Part shown: one piece after another, positions 10,453 to 18,999 of the stretch
Layout of the letters: each line of letters starts with the position of its first letter
How positions within the stretch are numbered: the first letter of the stretch is position 1
Assembly: GCF_900590755.1 (NCBI RefSeq)
Contig: NZ_UUOC01000004.1
Location: 496,001-560,000, forward strand
Length of the DNA stretch: 64,000 nucleotides
Direction: 5' to 3'
DNA from: Pseudomonas viridiflava
GTDB taxonomy: Bacteria; Pseudomonadota; Gammaproteobacteria; Pseudomonadales; Pseudomonadaceae
Translations under genes and position numbers: made by a program
The notes under the pieces: generated by a model
Seen by the model: only the letters and a program-made list of their open reading frames with translations
Database searches by the model: none
What the model was told of the DNA's origin: nothing

Positions 10453-12105
10453 ATGGCTTCAATGGCGCGGCGCGATGTATTGGGGTGGATGACAGTCGGG
10501 GCCATGGCTCCGTTGCTGTCAGCTTGCTCTAGCCTGCAGGTTCCGGGTGCTGGGATGGACGGGCGTAGCGTCGATCTGCTGTATGTCGCCGATACACTGG
10601 ATGCGCGTCAGCCGGGGCAGCCGGTAGTTCCCGCAACACGACTGGGACCTGCGACGCGCATTGGCCAAGCACCGTGGATCAGCGGAACTAACGCCCATGT
10701 TCAAGCGCCCGAGCAGCGTCAACTCAACAGCTTGTTGGACGCCAGTCTGGGCCAGCAAATAGAAACCGGTGGTTATCCGGTACTGGGTGCGTTACTGCAA
10801 GGGATGCGTGCCGAAGCGGGTGAGGGCAACAGCCTGACTCTGGAAAACGGTCAATGCTGGAATGGCAGTGGCCTGGCCTATCTGACCCAAGGATTGTCGG
10901 GGGTTCAAGGCAGCGCAATGCTCGGCACTGAAGTCCGCGTCAGCAGCGACGAACGTCTGCTCTGGCCGCAGCGTTGCAGCGGTTTGTATCACCAGTTTGC
11001 TCATCCGGTACTGGCTGCCGGGCTGGCGGTTGATGCCGGTAAAAGGCTCGGCACCGAAGACGTCGCCTTCTTCAAACGGGGCGGCGTCCGCATTGCGGTG
11101 GTGGGCATCACTGACCCTTACGCCCGTGACCAGAAAGTCTCCCTCAAACAATGGCACGACAGCCTGCAACCGGCGCTGGAGCGTGCCCGTGCCGACGCCG
11201 ATCTGGTGATCGCCCTGGCGGATGCCGGGACCGGGCCGGGATTCTGGCTGGCGGAACGGCTGTCACAGGTCGATCTGGTGTTGTGCGCCCGTGGGCAGGA
11301 TTTCTGGCCGCAGCCGGTTGAAGTGCTGCAAGCCTCGGGCAAGCGGGTGCCGGTGATTTTCGGTGGCGTTCGGGCCAGCGGCGCGTTCCGCATTCGTTGT
11401 CAGCAGGTCGCCGGGCAGTGGCAGTTCGCTGCACGTTTTCACCCGGCATTGGCAAACAGCTTGAGCGCTGCGGATCAGGTGCATGCTCAGCGCCTCGGTC
11501 AATTGGCGCGACAGCAGCGGGCCGCTCACGCCGGCTGGCTCGACCAGCCACTGGCAGCGGCGCCGGAAAATCTCTGGCGACGGGACGTGCGTGGCGGCAG
11601 TTGGGATCGACTGCTGCATGATGCCCTGGCGGAACGCCCGGACAGCGCGGTGTTGCTGCCCGGTTTGCGCTACGACTCGCCTCTGGCCCAAGGGCAGATG
11701 ATCACCCGTGAACACCTCATCAGCCTGACCGCCAGCTATCCGGCTCCGGTGGTTGACGTCTCCGCCAAACAGATTCCCCGTGTGCTGGAAAACGCCGCCG
11801 AGCAACTGTTCGGTGAGCCGCTGCTGCTGGACAACAGCCAGGATCTGCCGCGTCTGCAAGGGCAAGCCTGGCAGGTCACTTACAGCGCCAGCGGCAAACG
11901 CATCACCGGCTTGAGCGAACCAGTCGGGCAGTGTCGGACCTTCAGCCTGGGCTTCGATGCTCAGGCGGGCGAACCCCTTTGGCAGCATGTCGAGGCCTGG
12001 CTGCGTGCCCGCCCGGCCGGTTGGCAGATCACCCGTTTGCAATTGCCGCAAATGCGCTACGTGCAAGGGCATCCGGGTTGGCATCCTCGGGAGGCTGCCA
12101 TTTGA
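10453..12105 (+). CDS. Tat lipoprotein, SoxB/5'-nucleotidase-like (UxpA-like), metal sites degenerate
   Basis: 550-aa exported protein. Arg6-Arg7 (ARRDVLGW), a hydrophobic stretch and LLSAC (Cys25) form a Tat-type lipoprotein signal. The body resembles the SoxB branch of the 5'-nucleotidase family, with VDLLYVADT, the WNGSG block, RIAVVGITDPYA and the C-terminal MITREHLISLT domain start. All expected metal ligands look replaced: DTH reads DTL (47-49), the GD before W-GSG reads GQ (133-134), the N/H-W/H-E motif reads GTE (158-160), SHNG reads ADAG (256-259) and GGHTHD reads CARGQD (278-283). It is likely a binding or accessory protein, not an ordinary hydrolase. First gene of the Pho-box operon; its stop overlaps the gspC start. 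Naming by analogy to P. putida UxpA is from memory. Confidence 0.75.
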   Translation: MASMARRDVLGWMTVGAMAPLLSACSSLQVPGAGMDGRSVDLLYVADTLDARQPGQPVVPATRLGPATRIGQAPWISGTNAHVQAPEQRQLNSLLDASLGQQIETGGYPVLGALLQGMRAEAGEGNSLTLENGQCWNGSGLAYLTQGLSGVQGSAMLGTEVRVSSDERLLWPQRCSGLYHQFAHPVLAAGLAVDAGKRLGTEDVAFFKRGGVRIAVVGITDPYARDQKVSLKQWHDSLQPALERARADADLVIALADAGTGPGFWLAERLSQVDLVLCARGQDFWPQPVEVLQASGKRVPVIFGGVRASGAFRIRCQQVAGQWQFAARFHPALANSLSAADQVHAQRLGQLARQQRAAHAGWLDQPLAAAPENLWRRDVRGGSWDRLLHDALAERPDSAVLLPGLRYDSPLAQGQMITREHLISLTASYPAPVVDVSAKQIPRVLENAAEQLFGEPLLLDNSQDLPRLQGQAWQVTYSASGKRITGLSEPVGQCRTFSLGFDAQAGEPLWQHVEAWLRARPAGWQITRLQLPQMRYVQGHPGWHPREAAI

Positions 12106-12533
12106 GCCGTCTGCCCGGCATCAGCCACGTCGCGCTGGTGATCCTGCTGGCCTGGCTGGCGGCGCAGTGTGTGCTTCAGGTCTGGCATGGCCTGGCTCAG
12201 ACCGTGGCTGCCAGCACTCCAAACGCTCCCGTGGCGCAACTGTTGAGCCGCCACTGGAAAACCGCCGGGCCAGTCCTGAGCAACGAGCTACCCCTAACCA
12301 CCCTCGACATTAAATACCTCGGCGGCTTCAAGGCCACACCACTGAGCGCCTCAGTGGTGGTGCTGCGCTACGAGCAACGCCAGCGCAGCCTGATCCGTGG
12401 CCAGAAACTGGCCCCCGGCATTGTCCTGCATGACATCGATGAGCTGGGACTGATCCTCGACAACCACGGCAAGCGCGAGCGTCTGGCCTGGCCTCCACAA
12501 CGCCCGTCTTTCGGCTTCAAGCAACAGGGATAA
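12102..12533 (+). CDS. gspC: type II secretion inner-membrane protein GspC (short form)
   Basis: Probable GspC, linking the secretin GspD to the inner-membrane platform. A TTG start follows CGGGAGG and overlaps the previous stop (TTTGA); upstream in-frame starts would run deep into the previous gene. The 143-aa product has one N-terminal span (HVALVILLAWLAAQCVLQVW). A homology-region domain of the GspC kind follows (TLDIKYLGGFKATPLSASVVVL...RGQKLAPGIVLHDIDELGLILDNHGKRERL). It ends there and so lacks the PDZ or coiled-coil tail of longer GspC proteins. Position before gspD supports the call. Confidence 0.8.
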   Translation: MSRLPGISHVALVILLAWLAAQCVLQVWHGLAQTVAASTPNAPVAQLLSRHWKTAGPVLSNELPLTTLDIKYLGGFKATPLSASVVVLRYEQRQRSLIRGQKLAPGIVLHDIDELGLILDNHGKRERLAWPPQRPSFGFKQQG

Positions 12534-12535
12534 GC

Positions 12536-14482
12536 ATGACCACCATCAGCCTCAAGCAACCACTGCGTCTGGCCCTTCTGTTGTGCGCGTTGACGATGAC
12601 AGGCGCCTTTGCCGAAGAAGAGCCGGTCTACGAAGTCAATTTCGTCGATACTGAACTCAGTGAGTTTATCGACAGTGTTTCGCGGATCACCAAGACCACC
12701 TTCATCATTGACCCGCGCGTGCAGGGCAAGGTCACGGTGCGCAGCAACGAGATGCTGGGCGGCGATGAAATCTATGCGATCTTCCTCTCGCAACTGCGCG
12801 CTCAAGGCTTTGCGGCGGTTGACCTGCCCAACGGCAGCGTCAAGATCGTCCCGGATCAGGCTGCACGTCTGGAGCCAGTTCCGGTGGAGTCCAAGCGCGA
12901 TGCCGCGCACAGCAATGACGGCATGGCGACGCGGGTTTTCAGCGTGCGCAATGCCGCCAGCGAACAGATGCTCAATATCCTCAGGCCTTTGATCGACCCT
13001 CGTGTGGGCGTAATCACGCCGTATCCGTCGGCCAATCTGCTGGTGATCACCGACTGGCGCAGCAACCTGAACCGCATCGACAGCCTGTTGGTGCAGCTCG
13101 ATCAGGTTAGCCAGGAGCCCCTGGAAGTGCTACCGCTGAAAAACGCCAACGCCAATGACACGGCGCAACTGGTCACTCGGCTGCTGGCGCGCGAACAGGG
13201 GGCCGACAGCGCCCAGGTTGTCGCCGACCCGCGCAGTAACGCCTTGCTGGTACGCGGCAGTGTCGATAGCCGCGAACGGGTTCGCACGCTGCTCAAACAG
13301 TTGGATAAACCTTACGACCCGCAGCACAACGCCAACACCGTGGTGATGTACCTGCGCCATGCCAACGCTGCGGAAGTAGTCAAGGTTTTGCGCGGACTGA
13401 GCCAGGAATCTGCGGCCCCGGCTGCCGGTGCTCAGGACGGTGAAAAAGCCGCGCCAGTCAGCACCACTGGCATTCGCATGGAATACGAAGAGGGAACCAA
13501 CGCAGTGGTGATGGTCGGCCCGGACAGCGAGCTGACGGCCTATCGCAACATCGTCGAGCAACTGGATATTCGCCGCGCGCAGGTGGTGGTCGAGGCGATC
13601 ATCGCTGAAGTCTCCGACACCCGCGCTCAAGAGCTGGGCGTGCAGTGGCTGTTTCAGGGCGACAACTTTGGCGCTGGCGCCATCAACTTCAGCGGCGGCA
13701 ATGCCGCCAGCGTGACCGCAGTCGGGGCGTTGGCTCAGGCCAATAACACCACCGGTCTTGGGCAGTTGCTGTCTGGCGTGCAGGGCGTGACGGCCGGCGT
13801 CGGCAACCTCAGCGGCGGCGGGCTGAATTTCCTCGCATTGCTCAACGCGTTGAAAAGCCAGAGCGGTTTCAATCTGTTATCAACGCCGACCTTGCTGACC
13901 CTGGACAACGCCGAGGCCTCGATCCTGGTAGGCCAGGAAGTGCCTTTTGTCACCGGCTCGGTGACCCAGAACAACACCAACCCGTACCAGACCATCGAGC
14001 GCAAGGAAGTGGGTGTGAAGTTGCGCATCAAGCCGCAGATCAACATCGACAACACCGTGCGTCTGGACATCGTGCAAGAGGTCTCATCGATTGCCGAGAG
14101 CGCCACCGCCAGCGACGTGATCACCAACAAGCGCGAGATCAAGACCAAGGTCATGGTCGAGGACAACGGCTTGGTGGTGCTCGGTGGCCTGATCGGTGAC
14201 GAGTCCACCACCAGCGATCAGCGCGTGCCGTTTCTGGGCGACATCCCAGGGATCGGTAGACTGTTTCGCTCTGACTCCTCACAGCGGGTCAAACAGAACC
14301 TGATGGTGTTCATCCGCCCGCGCATCGTGCGCGACGGTCAGACCCTGGCGCAGCTCAGCAGCGAGAAATACCGCAACCTCAAGACCGCAACCTCCCTGGC
14401 GCTGCCGAACCTGGCCGATAGCGACAGCCTGCTGCAACTGTTTCCCGCCAGCCGGGAGCGTATGGATCAAGGCTCATGGTGA
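12536..14482 (+). CDS. gspD: type II secretion secretin GspD
   Basis: Outer-membrane secretin, 648 aa. A signal peptide (to about residue 26, ...MTGAFA) is followed by the N0 domain (VYEVNFVDTELSEFIDSVSRI) and N1-N3 ring domains with repeated LPLKNANANDTAQLV-like units. The secretin core has VGQEVPFVTG, IERKEVGVKLRIKPQI and LVVLGGLIGDE. The tail after the core is short (ends RERMDQGSW), with no obvious pilotin S-domain; no gspS-like gene was seen. The coding end overlaps gspE by 7 bases. Confidence 0.95.
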   Translation: MTTISLKQPLRLALLLCALTMTGAFAEEEPVYEVNFVDTELSEFIDSVSRITKTTFIIDPRVQGKVTVRSNEMLGGDEIYAIFLSQLRAQGFAAVDLPNGSVKIVPDQAARLEPVPVESKRDAAHSNDGMATRVFSVRNAASEQMLNILRPLIDPRVGVITPYPSANLLVITDWRSNLNRIDSLLVQLDQVSQEPLEVLPLKNANANDTAQLVTRLLAREQGADSAQVVADPRSNALLVRGSVDSRERVRTLLKQLDKPYDPQHNANTVVMYLRHANAAEVVKVLRGLSQESAAPAAGAQDGEKAAPVSTTGIRMEYEEGTNAVVMVGPDSELTAYRNIVEQLDIRRAQVVVEAIIAEVSDTRAQELGVQWLFQGDNFGAGAINFSGGNAASVTAVGALAQANNTTGLGQLLSGVQGVTAGVGNLSGGGLNFLALLNALKSQSGFNLLSTPTLLTLDNAEASILVGQEVPFVTGSVTQNNTNPYQTIERKEVGVKLRIKPQINIDNTVRLDIVQEVSSIAESATASDVITNKREIKTKVMVEDNGLVVLGGLIGDESTTSDQRVPFLGDIPGIGRLFRSDSSQRVKQNLMVFIRPRIVRDGQTLAQLSSEKYRNLKTATSLALPNLADSDSLLQLFPASRERMDQGSW

Positions 14483-15936
14483 GTGCGCTGCTGCCTTATA
14501 GGCTTGCGCGCCAGAGCGGCGTGGCGAAAGTCCCCGCAACCCATGGCTGGGGATTGCTGCTGCGGGCCGATGGCGACACCGACATTCTGCAAGAGGTGAT
14601 CCGCGCCCATGGCTTGCCGTGCGGCGTCGAGCACTTGTCGGCCGCTGATTACGAAGCGCGTCTCGGCGCGCTGTATCAGTCTGGCGAATCGGCCACCGCC
14701 GCGTTGATCGAAGGCATCGGTGAGCAGGTGGACCTCGACAGCCTGATGAGTGAGCTGCCGAAGATCGAAGACCTGCTGGAGAACGACAACGACGCGCCGG
14801 TCATTCGCCTGATCAATGGCCTGTTCGGTGAAGCTTTGCGTTTGCGCGCTTCAGACATCCATGTGGAAACTTTCGAGGCGACGCTGGTGATTCGGCTGCG
14901 GGTCGATGGTCATTTGCGCGAAGTACTGCGACCACCCCGAGCGCTGTCGACGATGCTGGTTTCGCGGATCAAAGTCATGGCCCGGCTGGACATCGCCGAG
15001 AAACGCCAGCCCCAGGATGGGCGGATTACCCTGCGCTCCGGCGGGCGGGAAGTGGATATCCGGGTCTCGACCTTGCCGGGGATCCATGGCGAGCGGGTAG
15101 TGATGCGGGTGCTGGACAAACAAGCCAGACTGCTGGACCTGAACAACCTCGGCATGCCGACGGAAGTGGAGCTGGGTTTGCGTGCCTGTTTGTCGCGACC
15201 CAACGGCATCGTGCTCAGCACCGGGCCCACCGGTTCCGGCAAAACCACCACACTCTATGCCAGCCTCAACAGCCTGAATGACGGCTCCTGCAACATCCTC
15301 ACCGTGGAAGATCCGGTGGAGTACGCCATCACTGGCATTGGCCAGACCGCCATCAACCCCCGCGCAGGCATGACCTTCGCCAATGGCTTGCGGGCGATTC
15401 TGCGCCAAGACCCGGACGTGATCATGCTCGGCGAAATCCGTGACCGGGAAACCGCACAGATCGCCGTGCAAGCCAGCCTCACCGGGCACCTGGTGCTTTC
15501 GACTCTGCACACCAATAGCGCAGTGGGCGCCGTGACCCGGCTGCGCGACATGGGCATCGAACCCTTCCTGATTGCCTCGACCCTCAAAGGCGTGCTGGCG
15601 CAACGGCTGGTGCGTCGCCTGTGCCATTGCGCCACCGCGCAACCGTTGCAGGCCGCCGAGCGAGCGCTATGGCCTGAGTTGGCAGAACTGGAACACAGCT
15701 TTCATCCCCAGGGCTGCGAATCCTGTCAGGGCAGCGGCTATGACGGGCGGATGGGGTTGTACGAATTCATTGAACTGGACGCTGGGCTGATCGCCATGTT
15801 GTACGACGGCGCCAGCGAAGTGGCCATGCATGAGTATCTCGCGGACAAACGTCAAAGCCTGGCGGCCATGGCCAGCGAATGCCTGCGGCGTGGCGAGACC
15901 AGTCTCGCCGAAGTGCTGCGCGCGGTGCGGGGCTAG
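14476..15936 (+). CDS. gspE: type II secretion ATPase GspE
   Basis: Cytoplasmic hexameric ATPase driving pseudopilus assembly, 486 aa. Motifs: Walker A GPTGSGKTTTLYAS, Asp box region VEDPVEYAI, Walker B RQDPDVIMLGEIRD and the His box LTGHLVLSTLHTN. The zinc-binding C-domain reads LCHC...GCESC, so the first pair is C-x-C instead of the usual C-x2-C, while the second pair is normal. An N-terminal domain for GspL binding precedes the ASDIHVE block. Translation is coupled to gspD. Confidence 0.95.
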   Translation: MVSALLPYRLARQSGVAKVPATHGWGLLLRADGDTDILQEVIRAHGLPCGVEHLSAADYEARLGALYQSGESATAALIEGIGEQVDLDSLMSELPKIEDLLENDNDAPVIRLINGLFGEALRLRASDIHVETFEATLVIRLRVDGHLREVLRPPRALSTMLVSRIKVMARLDIAEKRQPQDGRITLRSGGREVDIRVSTLPGIHGERVVMRVLDKQARLLDLNNLGMPTEVELGLRACLSRPNGIVLSTGPTGSGKTTTLYASLNSLNDGSCNILTVEDPVEYAITGIGQTAINPRAGMTFANGLRAILRQDPDVIMLGEIRDRETAQIAVQASLTGHLVLSTLHTNSAVGAVTRLRDMGIEPFLIASTLKGVLAQRLVRRLCHCATAQPLQAAERALWPELAELEHSFHPQGCESCQGSGYDGRMGLYEFIELDAGLIAMLYDGASEVAMHEYLADKRQSLAAMASECLRRGETSLAEVLRAVRG

Positions 15937-15939
15937 CCG

Positions 15940-17142
15940 ATGCCGACGTATCGCTATCAGGCCCTTGACCCGACTGGACGCACCCGCAAGGCCAGCATTC
16001 AGGCGGAAAACGAACGCCATGCCCGGCAGTTGTTGCGCGAGCAGGGGCTGTTTACCCGGCAATTGCAGATTCAGAATTCGGCCTCTCGCAGTCCGCGTGG
16101 CCAGCGTCTGAATCACAGCCAGCTGTGTGAACTCACTCGCCAACTGGCGACGCTTTTGAGTGCCGGGATCGCCCTGGTCGATGCCTTGTCGACCCTTGAA
16201 CGGCAACTCGCGGAACCAGCGATTCGCAACTTGCTGGTAGCCGTGCGCGGCGCCCTTGGCGAAGGCCACAGCCTGGCCCAGAGCCTGCGCCGCCAGGGCG
16301 GGTTATTCAACGGCTTGTACTGTGCGCTGGTGGAAGCCGGTGAGCGTTCCGGCAAGTTGGCGCCGGTGCTTGAGCGTCTGGCGGAACACCTTGAACAGGT
16401 TCAGCGCCAGCGGCATAAAGCGCGGACCGCGATGATTTATCCGGCTGTGTTGATGCTGGTCTCGATGTTGGTGGTGGTTGGCCTGATGACCTTCGTGGTC
16501 CCGAAACTCACCGAGCAATTCAGCCACACCGGGCAAGCCCTGCCGGTGATCACGCAACTGCTGATCGGCATCAGCAAAGGGCTGGTCACTGTCGGGCCAT
16601 GGCTGCTGCTGTTGGCAGTGCTCGGCGGGTTGCTGTGCGGATTTCTGCTGCGCAAACCGCACTGGCGCTTGCGTCTGGATCGCAGCCTGTTGCGCCTGCC
16701 GAAAGTCGGCGCGCTGCTGATCGTGCTGGAGAGCGCCCGACTGGCCCGCAGCCTGGCGATTCTGGTGGGCAGCGGCGTGCCGTTGCTGGAGGCCTTGCAG
16801 GTGGCGACCGCGACAGTCAGCAACCGGGAAATCCATCGCACCCTGACCACCGTTCGCGAGCAGGTCGAAGGCGGTGTCAGCCTGCACCGCGCCCTCAACG
16901 CTGCCGGTCACTTTCCGCCGCTGCTGCTCAACATGGTCGCCAGCGGCGAGGCCAGCGGAACCCTGCCAGACATGCTCGAAAGGGTGGCCGACAACCAGGA
17001 ACGCGGCTTCACCCGGCACGTGGACATGCTCATGGCCTTGTTCGAACCATTGATGATTCTGGTGATGGGCGGCGTGGTGCTGTTCATCGTGCTGGCCGTG
17101 TTGCTACCGATCATGCAGCTCAATCAAGGGCTCGCTTTCTAA
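15940..17142 (+). CDS. gspF: type II secretion platform protein GspF
   Basis: 400-aa polytopic inner-membrane platform protein. The N-terminus MPTYRYQALDPTGRTRKASIQAEN is typical of GspF. Two repeated F-domains follow (TRQLATLLSAGIALVDALSTLERQ and ARSLAILVGSGVPLLEALQ), with three membrane spans (near residues 165, 220 and 375). It starts 4 bases after gspE and precedes the pseudopilin genes. Confidence 0.95.
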   Translation: MPTYRYQALDPTGRTRKASIQAENERHARQLLREQGLFTRQLQIQNSASRSPRGQRLNHSQLCELTRQLATLLSAGIALVDALSTLERQLAEPAIRNLLVAVRGALGEGHSLAQSLRRQGGLFNGLYCALVEAGERSGKLAPVLERLAEHLEQVQRQRHKARTAMIYPAVLMLVSMLVVVGLMTFVVPKLTEQFSHTGQALPVITQLLIGISKGLVTVGPWLLLLAVLGGLLCGFLLRKPHWRLRLDRSLLRLPKVGALLIVLESARLARSLAILVGSGVPLLEALQVATATVSNREIHRTLTTVREQVEGGVSLHRALNAAGHFPPLLLNMVASGEASGTLPDMLERVADNQERGFTRHVDMLMALFEPLMILVMGGVVLFIVLAVLLPIMQLNQGLAF

Positions 17143-17160
17143 CCCATGGAGAACCTTCTC

Positions 17161-17598
17161 ATGCCCCTTCTGAAACCCAAGCGCCAGCGCGGTTTTACGC
17201 TGATGGAAATCATGGTGGTGATTTTCATCATCGGCCTATTGATCGCGGTGGTTGCGCCCAGCGTACTCGGCAATCAGGACAAGGCCATGCGCCAGAAAGT
17301 CCTGGCGGACCTGTCCACCCTGGAGCAGGCGCTGGACATGTATCGCCTGGATAACCTGCGTTATCCCAGCTCCGAGCAGGGTCTGAACGCCCTGACCAGC
17401 ACACCGAAAGTCGAACCGCTGGCCCGCGCCTGGCGAGCCGATGGCTACATTCGTCGCCTGCCCGCTGACCCGTGGGGCAATGCTTACAATTACAAGGCTC
17501 CCGGTGAGCATGGGCGCATCGATATCTATTCCCTGGGCGCCGACGGAGCGCCGGGCGGCGAGGGCACTGACGCCGATATCGGTAACTGGAACCTCTGA
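17161..17598 (+). CDS. gspG: type II secretion major pseudopilin GspG
   Basis: Main subunit of the pseudopilus. The prepilin peptidase site is RQRG/FTLMEIMVVI with Glu at +5. The mature part has the GspG fold with KVLADLSTLEQALDMYRLDN, YPSSEQGLNAL and the acidic calcium-loop end GADGAPGGEGTDADIGNWNL. The ATG at 17161 is preferred because GGAGA sits 10 bases upstream. An in-frame ATG at 17146 has no ribosome site. Length is 145 aa, as is usual. Processing must rely on a prepilin peptidase encoded elsewhere (PilD), as no gspO is present. Confidence 0.95.
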   Translation: MPLLKPKRQRGFTLMEIMVVIFIIGLLIAVVAPSVLGNQDKAMRQKVLADLSTLEQALDMYRLDNLRYPSSEQGLNALTSTPKVEPLARAWRADGYIRRLPADPWGNAYNYKAPGEHGRIDIYSLGADGAPGGEGTDADIGNWNL

Positions 17599-17600
17599 GC

Positions 17601-18050
17601 GTGACGCGTGCGCGGGGCTTTTCACTGCTGGAAATGCTGGTGGTGTTGCTGATCGTCGGCTTGTTCAGCGCCATGAGCGTGGCGTGGCTGGATTCCGGCC
17701 AGGCACCGATCCAGCAAGCCTTGCAGCAATTGGCGGCAGAGGCGCGGATCCAAGCGGCCCAGGCCCGGCATAGCGGACAAGTGCTGGGCTTGCGCTGGAA
17801 TGGCAAGCAACCGGAATTCGTGCGTTTGCAGTCGGGCGCAGACAACTCCCGCTGGCGGGTTGAGCCGACGCGGCTCAAACCCTGGCCTGCGCAATTGAGC
17901 GCCGACTGGCCGGTGTCTGCGGAGCCTCAGGTGGTGTTCACGCCTGCCGGTGTGGCGCGCGCGGCGGTGATCAATTGGCACTGGCCCGAAGGCCAGCAAC
18001 GCTGGGAGTGGCGCGTAGACAACAGCCTGACCCAAGTGAATCTGCCATGA
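17601..18050 (+). CDS. gspH: type II secretion minor pseudopilin GspH
   Basis: 149-aa minor pseudopilin with the cleavage site RARG/FSLLEMLVVLLIVG and one N-terminal hydrophobic helix. A beta-rich C-terminal domain follows (WRVEPTRLKPWPAQL, QVVFTPAGVARAAVI, as in GspH). GTG start two bases after the gspG stop. Its stop overlaps the gspI start (ATGA). Confidence 0.9.
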   Translation: MTRARGFSLLEMLVVLLIVGLFSAMSVAWLDSGQAPIQQALQQLAAEARIQAAQARHSGQVLGLRWNGKQPEFVRLQSGADNSRWRVEPTRLKPWPAQLSADWPVSAEPQVVFTPAGVARAAVINWHWPEGQQRWEWRVDNSLTQVNLP

Positions 18051-18412
18051 AGCGCCAACGGGGTTTTACCTTGCTGGAAGTCATGGTCGCCCTGGGTATC
18101 GCGGCGATGATGGCGGTGATGGTCAGTCAGATGTTGCGCCAGCGTATCAGCGTGCATCAGGCCGTTCAGCAGCATCGACTTGGCAGCCTTTGTGCCCGGG
18201 AGCTGGAAGCGCGGTTTGGCGTAGAGCGTTACTGGCCCACAGCGAACCAAGTGCGTGGTGAGTTGCGTCAGGGTGAAATGACCTGCCACTGGCGTCTGGA
18301 TCTGGGCATGACCGGCGTGCGCAATTTGCGTCGCGGGGAACTGGCGCTGTTTGCCGCTCGGGATGAGCGCGAGCCATTGGGGCATTTCACCTTGTTTCTG
18401 GTGCGGCCGTGA
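18047..18412 (+). CDS. gspI: type II secretion minor pseudopilin GspI
   Basis: 121-aa minor pseudopilin. The start at 18047 overlaps the gspH stop by 4 bases and gives MKRQRG/FTLLEVMVALGIAAM, a typical GspI leader and helix. The remainder (ELEARFGVERYWPTANQVRGELRQG, then CHWRLDLGMTGVRNL) fits the small GspI domain. A longer in-frame version starting inside gspH is rejected because the leader would be too long. Confidence 0.92.
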   Translation: MKRQRGFTLLEVMVALGIAAMMAVMVSQMLRQRISVHQAVQQHRLGSLCARELEARFGVERYWPTANQVRGELRQGEMTCHWRLDLGMTGVRNLRRGELALFAARDEREPLGHFTLFLVRP

Positions 18413-18999
18413 AGCGAGTTGAGCAAGGTCTGACGCTGGTTGAATTGCTGGTCGCCATGGCGTTGACCGCCGTGCTTGGCGTGGTGCTGGCCGCACTGGT
18501 CAATGGCTGGTTGAGCGTGCGCGAGCGTTTGTCGGAGCCTGGGAACGAGCCGCTGGTGCTGGAATTCTGTCTGGCTCTGGAGCGGCGGATGGACGGTCTG
18601 GTGCTGCGCCAGCTTTACGAACAGCGCCTGCCGCTGCCAATCGCCTGGCTCGCCTGGAAGCCTGCCGCGCAACAACTTGAGTGGGTGGCCTTGACCGCCT
18701 GGCCCGAAGTTGAGGGCCAGTCGCGCTTGCAGCGGCAACGCCTTGAGTTCAGCCCCCGTGAAGGCAGCTTGAACATCTGGACCTCAGCCGATCTTTACGC
18801 CGCCGGTGCTGCCCGATGGCAGCGTCGGGAACAGCTGGCTGACATCGACGAGGTCCAGTTCAGTTTTTATCAGGGAACCCGCTGGCTGGCGTTTCCTTCT
18901 ACCGTCGCCCAGCAACCTGACCGGGGTGTGCGACTGGAATTCGAGCGTCATGGAGCGCCTTATGTTTGCACCTTCAATTTGCCCGAGACTCAACCGTGA
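18409..18999 (+). CDS. gspJ: type II secretion minor pseudopilin GspJ
   Basis: 196-aa minor pseudopilin; GTG start overlapping the gspI stop. The cleavage site is EQG/LTLVELLVAMALTAV. The periplasmic part has RRMDGLVLRQLYEQRLPLP, LQRQRLEFSPREG and a closing strand before the stop. It is the partner of GspI and GspK in the tip complex. Confidence 0.9.
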   Translation: MKRVEQGLTLVELLVAMALTAVLGVVLAALVNGWLSVRERLSEPGNEPLVLEFCLALERRMDGLVLRQLYEQRLPLPIAWLAWKPAAQQLEWVALTAWPEVEGQSRLQRQRLEFSPREGSLNIWTSADLYAAGAARWQRREQLADIDEVQFSFYQGTRWLAFPSTVAQQPDRGVRLEFERHGAPYVCTFNLPETQP

